Source of the DNA: Thermococcus peptonophilus | GTDB lineage: Archaea > Methanobacteriota_B > Thermococci > Thermococcales > Thermococcaceae | DNA length: 64,000 nt | Direction: 5' to 3' | Assembly: GCF_001592435.1 (NCBI RefSeq) | Contig: NZ_CP014750.1 | Location: 868,001 to 932,000 of the forward strand | Part shown: positions 53,095-61,368 of the stretch, piece after piece | How the letters are laid out: each line of letters starts with the position of its first letter | Numbering within the stretch: position 1 is the stretch's first letter | Translations under genes and position numbers: made by a program | The notes under the pieces: model-generated | Database searches by the model: none | Seen by the model: only the letters and a program-made list of their open reading frames with translations | What the model was told of the DNA's origin: nothing

Positions 53095-53430
53095 ATGATG
53101 GGAATGAACCCGAGGCAGATGAAGAAGCTAATGAAGCAGCTGGGCATTAAGATGGAGGAGCTTGAGGGCGTGGAAGAAGTGGTTTTGAAAATGAAGGGCA
53201 AGGAAATCATCTTAAAGGAGCCTGCCGTTACCGTGATGGTCGTTCAGGGGGAGAAGACCTACCAGATAATCCCCGGGAGCGAGGAAGTGAGGGAGATCCT
53301 TGGGATTTCTGAGGAGGACATAAAGCTCGTCATGGAGCAGGCGGGAGTTGACCACGATACCGCAAAAAAGGCGCTGGAAGAAGCGAAAGGAGACCTTGCG
53401 GAGGCTATCCTGAAGCTCACCGAGGGGTGA
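53095..53430 (+). CDS. nac: Nascent polypeptide-associated complex protein (aNAC)
   Basis: The 111-residue protein has a NAC domain (about 10-70, [20 protein letters not shown], then [20 protein letters not shown]) and a C-terminal UBA domain (about 75-111, [20 protein letters not shown]). Archaeal NAC is a homodimer that binds nascent chains at the ribosome exit. The ATG at 53095 follows GGTGGAAGCC; a start three codons earlier overlaps that site. Confidence 0.95.
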   Translation: MMGMNPRQMKKLMKQLGIKMEELEGVEEVVLKMKGKEIILKEPAVTVMVVQGEKTYQIIPGSEEVREILGISEEDIKLVMEQAGVDHDTAKKALEEAKGDLAEAILKLTEG

Positions 53431-53433
53431 CTC

Positions 53434-53790
53434 TCACTCCCCATGCTCTTTTTGGAAGCTTTCTATGGCCTTCACGAGCGGGATGAGGTGCATCAACGCC
53501 GGGCCGCCGGCCATCAGAACTGCGACGAGGCCCGCTTCAATAAGCTCCTCAGGCTTTGCGCCCGCTTCGAGGGCCTTCTGGGTGTGGAGGTAGATGCACC
53601 ACTCACATCCTGCAGCTATTCCGAGGGCGAGGGCTATAAGCTCCTTTTCCCTCGTTGTAAGGGCCTTGTTGTCAAGGGTCTCACGAAGGAACCTTGAGAA
53701 CGCCGCTATCTCTTTAGGGTGCTCCTTGCCGAGCCTTTCGAGAAGCTCCTCAATCTCCTTCAATTTTACCATAACGTCGCCGTTCTCCAT
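53434..53790 (-). CDS. Carboxymuconolactone decarboxylase/AhpD-like protein
   Basis: The 118-residue helical protein has the redox motif CEWCIYLH (about residues 69-76) of the CMD/AhpD family, with TTREKELIALALGIAAG before it. Members act as peroxidase-like disulfide reductases; the partner is unknown. The ATG at 53790 follows GGTGATATCC. It is convergent with nac with 3 bases between the stops. Confidence 0.88.
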   Translation of the reverse strand: MENGDVMVKLKEIEELLERLGKEHPKEIAAFSRFLRETLDNKALTTREKELIALALGIAAGCEWCIYLHTQKALEAGAKPEELIEAGLVAVLMAGGPALMHLIPLVKAIESFQKEHGE

Positions 53791-53865
53791 GGATATCACC
53801 GGTATAAGTTAGGACGGCAGATTTAAAGGAATTTCCGGAACAAAAGGTTGAAAACTAAACGTTCG

Positions 53866-55404
53866 CTATGATTCCCTTACGATTCCCTGCCTTCTCATCT
53901 TGAGTATATCGTCGATCACGTCTATTAGGCCTGCTATTATCTCGTCGTATTTACCCCCTTCAGAGCCGTACAGTTCCTTGAGCTTGTCTTTTATAGTGAA
54001 CAGCACTTCTGTATCAAGCTCAAGGAGTTTCTGGGCTTCCCTTGCTAGGAACTTGAGGACTACCCCCCTAGCTTTCTCATCGTCCAGAAGGCGGAGTATT
54101 AGCTTTGTTATCTTCTCACGCATGTCTTCGCTGGACATCTTCTCTGACAGTCTAGCCATGAACTCGAGTGCTCCATCAATGTCCCGTGGGTTGCCTGATT
54201 TCAGGAGAGCGTCCAGCAGGGAAGCGAAGAACTTCGCGGTGCCTGGGTACAGGGCATAGAGATCCGCCAGAGTCTTTGCGGCGGTTTCCCTGGCCCAAGC
54301 GTTCTTTGACTTCAGGAACTCCCCAAGGATTGGGAGAATCCTGTAGGCGTCCGTTGGGGTAAGGTGTGACGTGATCCTTGAGACGATCCAGAGGGCGTCC
54401 ATTCTCCTAGTGTAGTCCTCGCTCTCCAGCATTGAGAGAACCTTTTCCATAACGGCCGGGTCCAGTTTGGTCATCTCAGCCACTATATCGACCTTTCCAG
54501 CGTCGAGAAGCTTTTCCACATCGTCAACTGAGTATTGAGACACTTCAAGAACCCGGGTAACTTCCTCCCCCTCAATGGTTTCTTCGGCAATGTTGGTTGT
54601 CTTTTCGAGCTTCTCCATGACCCGGGATGCAAGAAAGCCGAGTTTAACATCGCCACGAAGCTCTTTGATCTTGCTGACTGCCTTTAGCTTGTTTCTCATG
54701 GAGATTTCTTTCTCCCTGGTGAGGAGCCTGTCGATTGAGTAGAGCGCCCTCTCTACAACGTAGGGGTCGGGGTGAGAAAGGAGATCAGTGATGCCGTCAA
54801 ATACTCTGTTCAATATGTTCGGGTCTGTTGTCTTGCTTGCTATCTCTGTTAGGGCCGTGATTGCTGCACTCTGTACGTCGCGTTTTTTGCTTGAGCCTAT
54901 AAGGGAGAAGAGCCAGTTTATAAGTTTGTATGCTATGGCAACAACGTTTGCCCCCAGCTTTCCGAGGCCCTCCGCGGCGTATTCTCCAAGTATTGGCACT
55001 CCTGACTTGAGGACATCCTGGAGGGTCTCCATGATTCTCTCGTAGTCTTCTTCGCTTAGGTCTCCTGACTCAAGGAGGGTGTTTATTACCTCAATGGCTT
55101 TCAATGCGACCCTTTCATCCTTGTCTCTAGCCAGCTCCAGGATTCTCGGGAGAACCCTCTGAAGGCGCGGCCTTGACATTTTGCCTTCGGATATCATATC
55201 CTTTATTATCTGGAGCACGTTTGCCCTCACGTGGGGGTTGTCGTCATACAAGAACTCGACGAGAACAGCGAACACTTTGTCATGTTTTTCTGCCAGGGCC
55301 TTAACGTCCTTTAGTCTCCAGGCAAGAATATCTTCCTTTAGGCCTTCTTTGTCGACTATCAGGTCGCTACCTTTTATAACGGCCAAAAGCGCAAAGCTCA
55401 GCAT
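53866..55404 (-). CDS. HEAT-repeat protein, 512 residues
   Basis: The protein consists of about a dozen helical pairs of HEAT type (DDNPHVRANVLQIIKDMISE, DERVALKAIEVINTLLESGD, HPDPYVVERALYSIDRLLTR, NAWARETAAKTLADLYALYP). It is a solenoid for binding protein or nucleic acid. There is no catalytic motif or membrane segment. The ATG at 55404 follows GGAGGGGGAGTC and is preferred over one 34 codons upstream that overlaps the hflX promoter. It is divergent from hflX. Confidence 0.85.
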   Translation of the reverse strand: MLSFALLAVIKGSDLIVDKEGLKEDILAWRLKDVKALAEKHDKVFAVLVEFLYDDNPHVRANVLQIIKDMISEGKMSRPRLQRVLPRILELARDKDERVALKAIEVINTLLESGDLSEEDYERIMETLQDVLKSGVPILGEYAAEGLGKLGANVVAIAYKLINWLFSLIGSSKKRDVQSAAITALTEIASKTTDPNILNRVFDGITDLLSHPDPYVVERALYSIDRLLTREKEISMRNKLKAVSKIKELRGDVKLGFLASRVMEKLEKTTNIAEETIEGEEVTRVLEVSQYSVDDVEKLLDAGKVDIVAEMTKLDPAVMEKVLSMLESEDYTRRMDALWIVSRITSHLTPTDAYRILPILGEFLKSKNAWARETAAKTLADLYALYPGTAKFFASLLDALLKSGNPRDIDGALEFMARLSEKMSSEDMREKITKLILRLLDDEKARGVVLKFLAREAQKLLELDTEVLFTIKDKLKELYGSEGGKYDEIIAGLIDVIDDILKMRRQGIVRES

Positions 55405-55486
55405 AGACTCCCCCTCCATTATTACGTTCTGAACTATTTTAAGGTTAGCCCAAAGGTTATTAACCCACCCAAACAACTCCCGTGTG

Positions 55487-56815
55487 ATGAGGGCAATAGG
55501 TGTCATCAGAAACTCCAGAAGGGAGCGCCTTAGCAGGGCGGAGTTCGAAGAGCTGTTGAGGAGCGCTGGCTACGAGGTTCTGGCCATAGCCGAACAGAAC
55601 AGGGAGGAGCACCCGCGCTACAATATAGGGCCTGGAAAGCTTGAAGAGCTCAAAGAACTGGTGAGGGAGCTCAAGCCCGATAAGGTCATCTTCGCGAACA
55701 GGCTGACGCCAAGCCAGGCCTACAACCTGTGGAAGGAGCTCAGGGTTGAGATAATTGACCGCTGGCAGCTTGTTCTTGAGATATTCGAGAAGAGGGCTCA
55801 TTCAAAGGAGGCGAAGCTCCAGGTGGAACTCGCCTCGCTCCAGTACGAAGTTCCCCTCGTTAAGGAGGCAATCAGGAGGATAAGGCTCGGCGACAGGGCC
55901 GGTTTTAAGGGCATGGGTGAGTACCAGACCCAGCAGTACCTCAAGCACATCAGGTATCGGATGGGCCGAATAAGGGACGAGCTTGAGAGAGTCAAGGCCG
56001 ATCGGGAGGTTAAGAGAAAGAAGAGGGAGAACGCCGGTTTCGTCCTGGTCGCCCTCGCTGGGTACACCAACGCGGGAAAATCAACCCTTCTCAACGCTTT
56101 GGCAAATGATAACATTGAGGCGAAGAATCAAATGTTCACGACACTCGATACGACCACGAGGCGCTTCAGGCTCGGCACGAAGAGAATTCTCGCAACCGAC
56201 ACGGTTGGGTTCATTGACGGTCTGCCCCCGTTCATAGTTGAGGCCTTCCACTCCACGCTGGAGGAGATAGTTAAGGCCGACATAGTCCTCCTCGTTCTTG
56301 ACTCAAGCGAGCCGTGGGGGGAGATACGGAGGAAGTTTCTGGCCTCTCTCCAGGTCCTCAGGGAGCTTAAGGCCCTTGAAAAGCCGATCCTAGTTGCCCT
56401 CAACAAGATAGACCTGATAGAGGAAGCTGACGCCAAGGAGAAGGTCAGGCTGATATGGGAGCTTGCCCGCGAAAGGGGGATAAGCCTCGAGGACGTTGTA
56501 AAAATCTCGGCGATAGAGAGCCGCCTTGATGAACTTATGGATGCATTAAACAGGATCGTCCTTAAACTTCCCAAGTACGGCGCTTTCAGGATAACCGTGG
56601 AAGAGCCTGAGAAAGTCCCAGCAGTGATGGCGCTCATAAATTCCGTTGGAGAGGTTCTCTCAGTTGAGTACGGTGAAAAGACGAGGATAGACGCCTATGT
56701 CCAGACTGGGATGGTCGGCGAGATTAAGAAAATGGGAGCGGAGATAGAGAGGTTAAACCATCCCAGCGAGGGCGAAGAGCTTGAGCAGGACGAAGGATAT
56801 TCCGATGGCGGTTAG
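55487..56815 (+). CDS. hflX: Ribosome-associated GTPase HflX
   Basis: The 442-residue protein has the HflX N-terminal domain (about 1-190, with YNIGPGKLEELKELVRELKP and AKLQVELASLQYEVPLVKEA). The G domain has GYTNAGKST (about 195), DTVGFIDGLPP as G3 and NKID as G4. HflX binds ribosomes and may rescue stalled 70S. AAAGGTTATTAAC lies about 30 bases upstream without a ribosome binding site, so a leaderless mRNA is likely. The final 63 bases overlap the end of the convergent phosphate transporter gene. Confidence 0.94.
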   Translation: MRAIGVIRNSRRERLSRAEFEELLRSAGYEVLAIAEQNREEHPRYNIGPGKLEELKELVRELKPDKVIFANRLTPSQAYNLWKELRVEIIDRWQLVLEIFEKRAHSKEAKLQVELASLQYEVPLVKEAIRRIRLGDRAGFKGMGEYQTQQYLKHIRYRMGRIRDELERVKADREVKRKKRENAGFVLVALAGYTNAGKSTLLNALANDNIEAKNQMFTTLDTTTRRFRLGTKRILATDTVGFIDGLPPFIVEAFHSTLEEIVKADIVLLVLDSSEPWGEIRRKFLASLQVLRELKALEKPILVALNKIDLIEEADAKEKVRLIWELARERGISLEDVVKISAIESRLDELMDALNRIVLKLPKYGAFRITVEEPEKVPAVMALINSVGEVLSVEYGEKTRIDAYVQTGMVGEIKKMGAEIERLNHPSEGEELEQDEGYSDGG

Positions 56816-57715
56816 CGGCGTTGCCACCCATCCGAAGACTATATCAACGATTACCTTTCTGTCCACTCCCCTACCTGCTAGGAGGCCGACGCCGACAACG
56901 CCGCCAACTATCGACTGACTGGAGCTGACTGGAAGGCCGAAAACGTTTGCTATGCTGACCGCCATTGCGGAGCCAAACTGAGCAGCGAAGGCCGAAACAG
57001 GGCCGAGGGCCGTTATCTTCTTTCCAACCGTGTGCATGACCGCGTAGCTGAATGTCAGTGCCCCAACGGCCAGGCTTAACGCCACGAGGACTCCGGCAGT
57101 TTTTGGGGCCAAAAAGCCAGCACCGACGATTGGCCCGGAGGCGTTGGCCACTTCGTTCGTCCCAAAGTTGAAGGCCATATAAGAACCGCCGAGAATGGCA
57201 AGCGCCTTGTAGAGGGCTTCGATTGTCGAGACGCTCCTAATCTTTGAGATTACGTAGGAGTAGAACTTGTAGAGGATTATCGCAAGGATCCCTGAGAGGA
57301 CTGGAGAAGCGACCCACGCGACGGCTATTTTCGTCAGCGTCCACCAGTTTACGGGCGCGCTCGTAGCCAGTCCAACTCCAATGACACCCCCAACTATTGC
57401 CTGCGTTGTTGATACGGGAAGTCCCTTGATTGTCGCTATCGTCACCCACACGCCGGCTGAAAGAAGTGCTATGAGAGCCATTTCCATGGTCAGATATCCT
57501 TCGGGCACTATCCCCTTACCGACCGTCTTCATGACTTTATAGCCCTTGAGATAAGCACCAAGAAGTGTGAATATCGCTATTGTCAGTGTTGCCTGCCTAA
57601 AACTTAGTATCCCCGCTCCAACCGCCGTACCCATAGCGTTGGCCGAGTCGTTTGAGCCTATGTTCCAAGCGATGTAGAATGCCACTGCTATTATTGCCAC
57701 TGCAAGGGCGTCCAT
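56753..57715 (-). CDS. Pit-type inorganic phosphate transporter
   Basis: The 320-residue protein has about ten membrane segments. It shows the duplicated PD001131-type signatures NIGSNDSANAMGTAVGAGIL (about 19-38) and FGTNEVANASGPIVGAGFLA (about 188-207), each followed by a GLPVS-T/S-TQ/SQ loop. It imports phosphate with a cation. GGAGGGGATAAC precedes the ATG. A 15-bp perfect palindrome at 57736-57750 lies just upstream. The DUF47 partner gene is at 44400-45047. Confidence 0.93.
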   Translation of the reverse strand: MDALAVAIIAVAFYIAWNIGSNDSANAMGTAVGAGILSFRQATLTIAIFTLLGAYLKGYKVMKTVGKGIVPEGYLTMEMALIALLSAGVWVTIATIKGLPVSTTQAIVGGVIGVGLATSAPVNWWTLTKIAVAWVASPVLSGILAIILYKFYSYVISKIRSVSTIEALYKALAILGGSYMAFNFGTNEVANASGPIVGAGFLAPKTAGVLVALSLAVGALTFSYAVMHTVGKKITALGPVSAFAAQFGSAMAVSIANVFGLPVSSSQSIVGGVVGVGLLAGRGVDRKVIVDIVFGWVATPLTAIGISFVLLKLFALAGMV

Positions 57716-57735
57716 GTTATCCCCTCCGGATTTGA

Positions 57736-57750
57736 TATATAGACTATATA
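57736..57750. promoter_or_regulatory. Perfect palindrome upstream of the phosphate transporter
   Basis: TATATAG-A-CTATATA is a 15-base perfect palindrome centred at 57743, 21-35 bases upstream of the transporter ATG. It overlaps the place where the TATA box or transcription start should be, so it is a candidate repressor operator, or simply a symmetrical TATA box. Confidence 0.55.
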
Positions 57751-57857
57751 GCTCCCGTTAAAAAGTTTTCGAGAAACGATGACCGTAAAGAACCATCGGC
57801 GAGCTTAAAGGTTCACACTTACCCAAAGACGCCTGTCGAAGAGGTCTTAGAGGGATA

Positions 57858-57881
57858 CCGAAACCTAAATAAATGTTTCGG
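57858..57881. promoter_or_regulatory. Inverted repeat flanking the porG TATA box
   Basis: CCGAAAC-N10-GTTTCGG is a perfect 7-bp inverted repeat whose spacer CTAAATAAAT contains the TATA-like box, 39-62 bases before the porG ATG at 57920. A bound regulator would block or replace TBP. The motif differs from the SurR consensus GTTn3AAC. Confidence 0.7.
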
Positions 57882-57919
57882 ACTAACCCAAAGTGAAAAC
57901 CCTTAAGGAGGCAGGAAGG

Positions 57920-58477
57920 ATGATCGAGATTCGTTTTCATGGTAGGGGTGGACAGGGTGCAGTTACGGCAGCCAACATTCTAGCGGCAGCAGCCTTTAAG
58001 GAGGGCAAGTACGTCCAAGCCTTCCCGTTCTTCGGCGTTGAAAGGCGTGGAGCGCCGGTTACGGCCTTCACCAGGATTGATGACAAGCCGATCAGGATAA
58101 AGACCCAGATCTACGAGCCTGACGTCGTTGTCGTCCTCGACCCGAGCCTTCTTGACACCGTTGACGTCACCGCCGGCCTCAAGGACGGCGGAATAGTCAT
58201 AGTCAACACTGAGAAGAGCAAAGACGAAGTCCTTGAGAAGCTCAAGAAGAAGCCGGGCAAGCTGGCCCTCGTTGACGCTACCGGCATAGCCCTTGAGATA
58301 CTCGGCCTCCCGATTACCAACACGGCCATCCTTGGTGCCGTCGCCAAGGCCACCGGTCTCGTCAAGCTTGAGAGCGTCCAGGAGGCCATTAAGGAGACCT
58401 TCTCAGGAGCTCTCGGCGAGAAGAACGCCAAGGCAGCCGAAGAGGCTTTCAACAAGACAGTCGTTTACGAGCTCTGA
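57920..58477 (+). CDS. porG: Pyruvate/2-ketoisovalerate ferredoxin oxidoreductase, shared gamma subunit
   Basis: The 185-residue protein starts [20 protein letters not shown], the hallmark of the POR/VOR gamma subunit, and contains [19 protein letters not shown]. In Pyrococcus this one gene supplies both POR and VOR. AGGAGGCAGGAAGG precedes the ATG. It is the first gene of the seven-gene cluster, next to the inverted repeat at 57858-57881. Confidence 0.95.
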
Positions 58478-58518
58478 TTTTCCTTTGCTTTCCTTAACCT
58501 TAGGAGGAGGGGAGGAGT

Positions 58519-58836
58519 TTGAACACGCTGTTTGGGGAGAAAAAGGCGGAGGCAAAGAAGATAGTCCTTACCTCCGTCGACCAGTACCCCGAGGCGCCGA
58601 TAAGCCTTGGAACCACTCTCAGCAACTTCACCGGTGACTGGAGGACTTTCATCCCGGTGGTTAATGAAGACAAGTGCGTCAAGTGCTACATCTGCTGGAA
58701 GTTCTGTCCCGAGCCAGCGATATACATCAAGCCCGACGGCTACGTGGCAATCGACTACGATTACTGTAAGGGCTGTGGAATCTGTGCCAACGAATGCCCG
58801 ACCAAGGCCATAACGATGGAGAAGGAGGAGAAGTGA
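58519..58836 (+). CDS. vorD: 2-Ketoisovalerate ferredoxin oxidoreductase delta subunit
   Basis: The 105-residue ferredoxin-like subunit has two [4Fe-4S] motifs, CVKCYICWKFCP (about 53-64) and CKGCGICANECP (about 83-94). It passes electrons to external ferredoxin. The start is taken as TTG at 58519, after GGAGGAG, because no ATG or GTG is available in the right place. Assignment to VOR rather than POR rests on position ahead of vorAB. Confidence 0.92.
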   Translation: MNTLFGEKKAEAKKIVLTSVDQYPEAPISLGTTLSNFTGDWRTFIPVVNEDKCVKCYICWKFCPEPAIYIKPDGYVAIDYDYCKGCGICANECPTKAITMEKEEK

Positions 58837-58846
58837 GGTGGTGGAG

Positions 58847-60034
58847 ATGGAGTACAAGCCGATCAGAAAGGTCGTGAGCGGAAACTACGCGGCTGCCTAT
58901 GCCGCTCTGCACGCGAGAGTCCAGGTCGTTGCCGCTTACCCGATCACTCCGCAGACAAGCATCATCGAGAAGATAGCCGAGTTCATAGCCAACGGAGAGG
59001 CCGACATCCAGTACGTCCCCGTCGAGAGCGAGCACTCTGCTATGGCTGCCTGTATCGGCGCCTCGGCTGCTGGAGCAAGGGCCTTCACCGCTACCTCGGC
59101 CCAAGGCCTTGCGCTTATGCACGAGATGCTCCACTGGGCGAGCGGTGCCAGGTTGCCGATAGTCATGGTGGACGTTAACAGGGCAATGGCCCCGCCGTGG
59201 AGCGTTTGGGACGATCAGACCGATTCACTTGCACAGAGAGACACTGGATGGATGCAGTTCTACGCCGAGAACAACCAGGAGGTTTACGACGGCGTCCTTA
59301 TGGCCTTCAAGGTTGCCGAGACAGTAAATCTCCCCGCCATGATCGTCGAGAGCGCCTTCATCCTGAGCCACACCTACGACGTCATTGAGATGATCCCGCA
59401 GGAGCTCGTTGATGAGTTCCTTCCACCGAGGAAGCCCCTCTACGACTTGGCGGACTTCGAGAGAGAGCCGTTCTCAGTAGGTTCTCTTGCGACTCCAGCC
59501 GATTACTACGAGTTCCGCTACAAGATACAAAAGTCCATGGAAGAGGCCAAAAAGGTCATCAAGGAAGTAGGTAGGGAATTCGGCGAGCGCTTTGGAAGGG
59601 ACTACAGCCAGATGATAGAGACCTATAGGACTGACGATGCTGACTTCGTCTTCATGGGCATGGGTTCGCTAATGGGCACCGTCAAGGAAGCAGTTGACAT
59701 CCTCAGGCAGGAGGGCTACAAGGTCGGCGCCGCTAAAGTGCGCTGGTTCAGGCCGTTCCCGAAGGAGGAGCTCTACGAGCTTGCAAAGAACGTTGACGGT
59801 ATAGCAGTCCTTGACAGAAACTACTCCTTCGGCATGGAGGGCATACTCTTCACAGAGGCCAAGGGTGCTCTCTACAACACCGACGCAAAGCCGCTCATGA
59901 AGAACTACATCGTCGGCCTTGGCGGCAGGGACTTCACGGTGAACGACGTCAGGAAGATAGCCGAGAACATGAAGGCGGTCATAGAGAAGGGCGAGCTTGA
60001 CGTAGAGGTGGACTGGTACCACCTTAAGAGGTGA
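58847..60034 (+). CDS. vorA: 2-Ketoisovalerate ferredoxin oxidoreductase alpha subunit
   Basis: The 395-residue protein contains AAYPITPQTSIIEKIAEFIA (about 30-49), VPVESEHSAMAACIGASAAG and [20 protein letters not shown], typical of the alpha chain that forms the substrate pocket with the beta chain. VOR oxidises branched 2-oxoacids to acyl-CoA. GAGGTGGTGG precedes the ATG, 10 bases after vorD. It is paralogous to porA downstream. Confidence 0.95.
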   Translation: MEYKPIRKVVSGNYAAAYAALHARVQVVAAYPITPQTSIIEKIAEFIANGEADIQYVPVESEHSAMAACIGASAAGARAFTATSAQGLALMHEMLHWASGARLPIVMVDVNRAMAPPWSVWDDQTDSLAQRDTGWMQFYAENNQEVYDGVLMAFKVAETVNLPAMIVESAFILSHTYDVIEMIPQELVDEFLPPRKPLYDLADFEREPFSVGSLATPADYYEFRYKIQKSMEEAKKVIKEVGREFGERFGRDYSQMIETYRTDDADFVFMGMGSLMGTVKEAVDILRQEGYKVGAAKVRWFRPFPKEELYELAKNVDGIAVLDRNYSFGMEGILFTEAKGALYNTDAKPLMKNYIVGLGGRDFTVNDVRKIAENMKAVIEKGELDVEVDWYHLKR

Positions 60035-60039
60035 GAAAG

Positions 60040-60975
60040 ATGGAGATTCCCGAGCAGGTTAAGAAAAAGCTCACGCTCCCGGCGGAGGAGCACTTCTATG
60101 CTGGTCACACGGCCTGCCAGGGCTGTGGGGCTGCACTCGGGCTGAGGTACGTCCTCAAGGCCTACGGCAGGAAGACGATATTTGCAATCCCCGCCTGCTG
60201 TTCAACAATTATAGCCGGCGCCTGGCCCTACAACACCCTCGGTGCCAATCTGTTCCAGACGGCCTTTGAGACGACCGGTGCCGTCCTAGGCGGCATCGAG
60301 GCCGCTTTGAAGGCCAGGGGGATAAAGGTCAAGGGCGAAGACGGCGTCATGATCGTCGGCTGGGCCGGCGACGGTGGAACCGCCGACATAGGTCTTCAGG
60401 CTCTTTCGGGCTTCCTTGAGAGAGGCCACGACGCCCTCTACATCATGTACGACAACGAGGCCTACATGAATACCGGAATCCAGAGGTCGAGTTCAACTCC
60501 CTACGGTGCCTGGACGACGAACACCCCGGGAGGAAAGAGGCACTTCCTTGAGAAGAGGCACAAGAAGAAGGTCATAGACATCGTCATAGCCCACGAGATC
60601 CCCTACGCGGCAACTGCAAGCGTCGCCTATCCGGAGGACTTCATAAGAAAGCTCAAGACAGCTCAGAAGACTCCAGGCCCGAGCTTCATCCAGCTCTTCG
60701 CTCCGTGCCCGACCGGCTGGCGCTCACCCACCGACAAGAGCATCGAGATAGCCAGACTTGCCGTTCAGACAGCATACTTCCCGCTCTTCGAGTATAAAGA
60801 GGGCAAGTACAAGATTAACATGCCCAACCCGAAAAAGGAGCCGAAGCCAATCGAGGAGTTCCTCAAGCTCCAGGGTAGGTTCAAGTACATGACCAGAGAG
60901 GACATCCAAATCCTTCAGGAGTGGGTGCTCCGCGAGTGGGAGAAGCTCAAGAAGCTCGCCGAGGTCTTCGGCTGA
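60040..60975 (+). CDS. vorB: 2-Ketoisovalerate ferredoxin oxidoreductase beta subunit
   Basis: The 311-residue TPP-binding chain has cluster cysteines in HTACQGCGAALGL (about 23-35), [20 protein letters not shown] (TPP motif) and [20 protein letters not shown]. The length equals Pyrococcus VorB. GAGGTGAGAAAG precedes the ATG. The stop is followed by a 64-base gap with a possible internal promoter for the por genes. Confidence 0.95.
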   Translation: MEIPEQVKKKLTLPAEEHFYAGHTACQGCGAALGLRYVLKAYGRKTIFAIPACCSTIIAGAWPYNTLGANLFQTAFETTGAVLGGIEAALKARGIKVKGEDGVMIVGWAGDGGTADIGLQALSGFLERGHDALYIMYDNEAYMNTGIQRSSSTPYGAWTTNTPGGKRHFLEKRHKKKVIDIVIAHEIPYAATASVAYPEDFIRKLKTAQKTPGPSFIQLFAPCPTGWRSPTDKSIEIARLAVQTAYFPLFEYKEGKYKINMPNPKKEPKPIEEFLKLQGRFKYMTREDIQILQEWVLREWEKLKKLAEVFG

Positions 60976-60999
60976 GCTTTCGTTTTCCTTTTGGAAAAA

Positions 61000-61008
61000 A
61001 GTTTAAAG
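61000..61008 (+). promoter_or_regulatory. Possible internal promoter before porD
   Basis: AGTTTAAAG lies in the only sizeable gap of the cluster (60976-61039), about 32-40 bases before the porD ATG. It could allow por genes to be transcribed apart from vor genes. Confidence 0.45.
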
Positions 61009-61039
61009 TCAACATGATAACTCACTCGAGGTGATACAT

Positions 61040-61357
61040 ATGGCTGAGAGCCCGTTTAAGGCCGATATTGAGAGGGTTCAGAAGGAGTACAGCGAAAAGA
61101 TGACGCCCGGAGCAGTTGCGACCATTCCGGGGAGCAGCGTAATCAACAAGACCGGCTCTTGGAGAGTTTTCATGCCGGAGTTCAACCGTGACAAGTGTAC
61201 GAGATGCTTCCTCTGCTACATCTACTGCCCTGAGCCGGCAATCTATCTGGATGAGGAGAGCTACCCGGTCTTTGACTACGACTACTGTAAGGGCTGTGGA
61301 ATCTGTGCCAACGAGTGTCCGGTTGATGCAATAGTTATGGTTAGGGAAGTCAAGTGA
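61040..61357 (+). CDS. porD: Pyruvate ferredoxin oxidoreductase delta subunit
   Basis: The 105-residue protein carries two [4Fe-4S] motifs, CTRCFLCYIYCP (about 53-64) and CKGCGICANECP (about 83-94), and is paralogous to vorD. It relays electrons from the catalytic chains to ferredoxin. GAGGTGATACAT precedes the ATG at 61040. Confidence 0.95.
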   Translation: MAESPFKADIERVQKEYSEKMTPGAVATIPGSSVINKTGSWRVFMPEFNRDKCTRCFLCYIYCPEPAIYLDEESYPVFDYDYCKGCGICANECPVDAIVMVREVK

Positions 61358-61368
61358 GGTGGTGAAAG

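Noticed and set aside
57858-57891. A SurR site in the porG promoter
   Set aside because: The consensus GTT-N3-AAC is not present; GTT and AAC occur only at other spacings.
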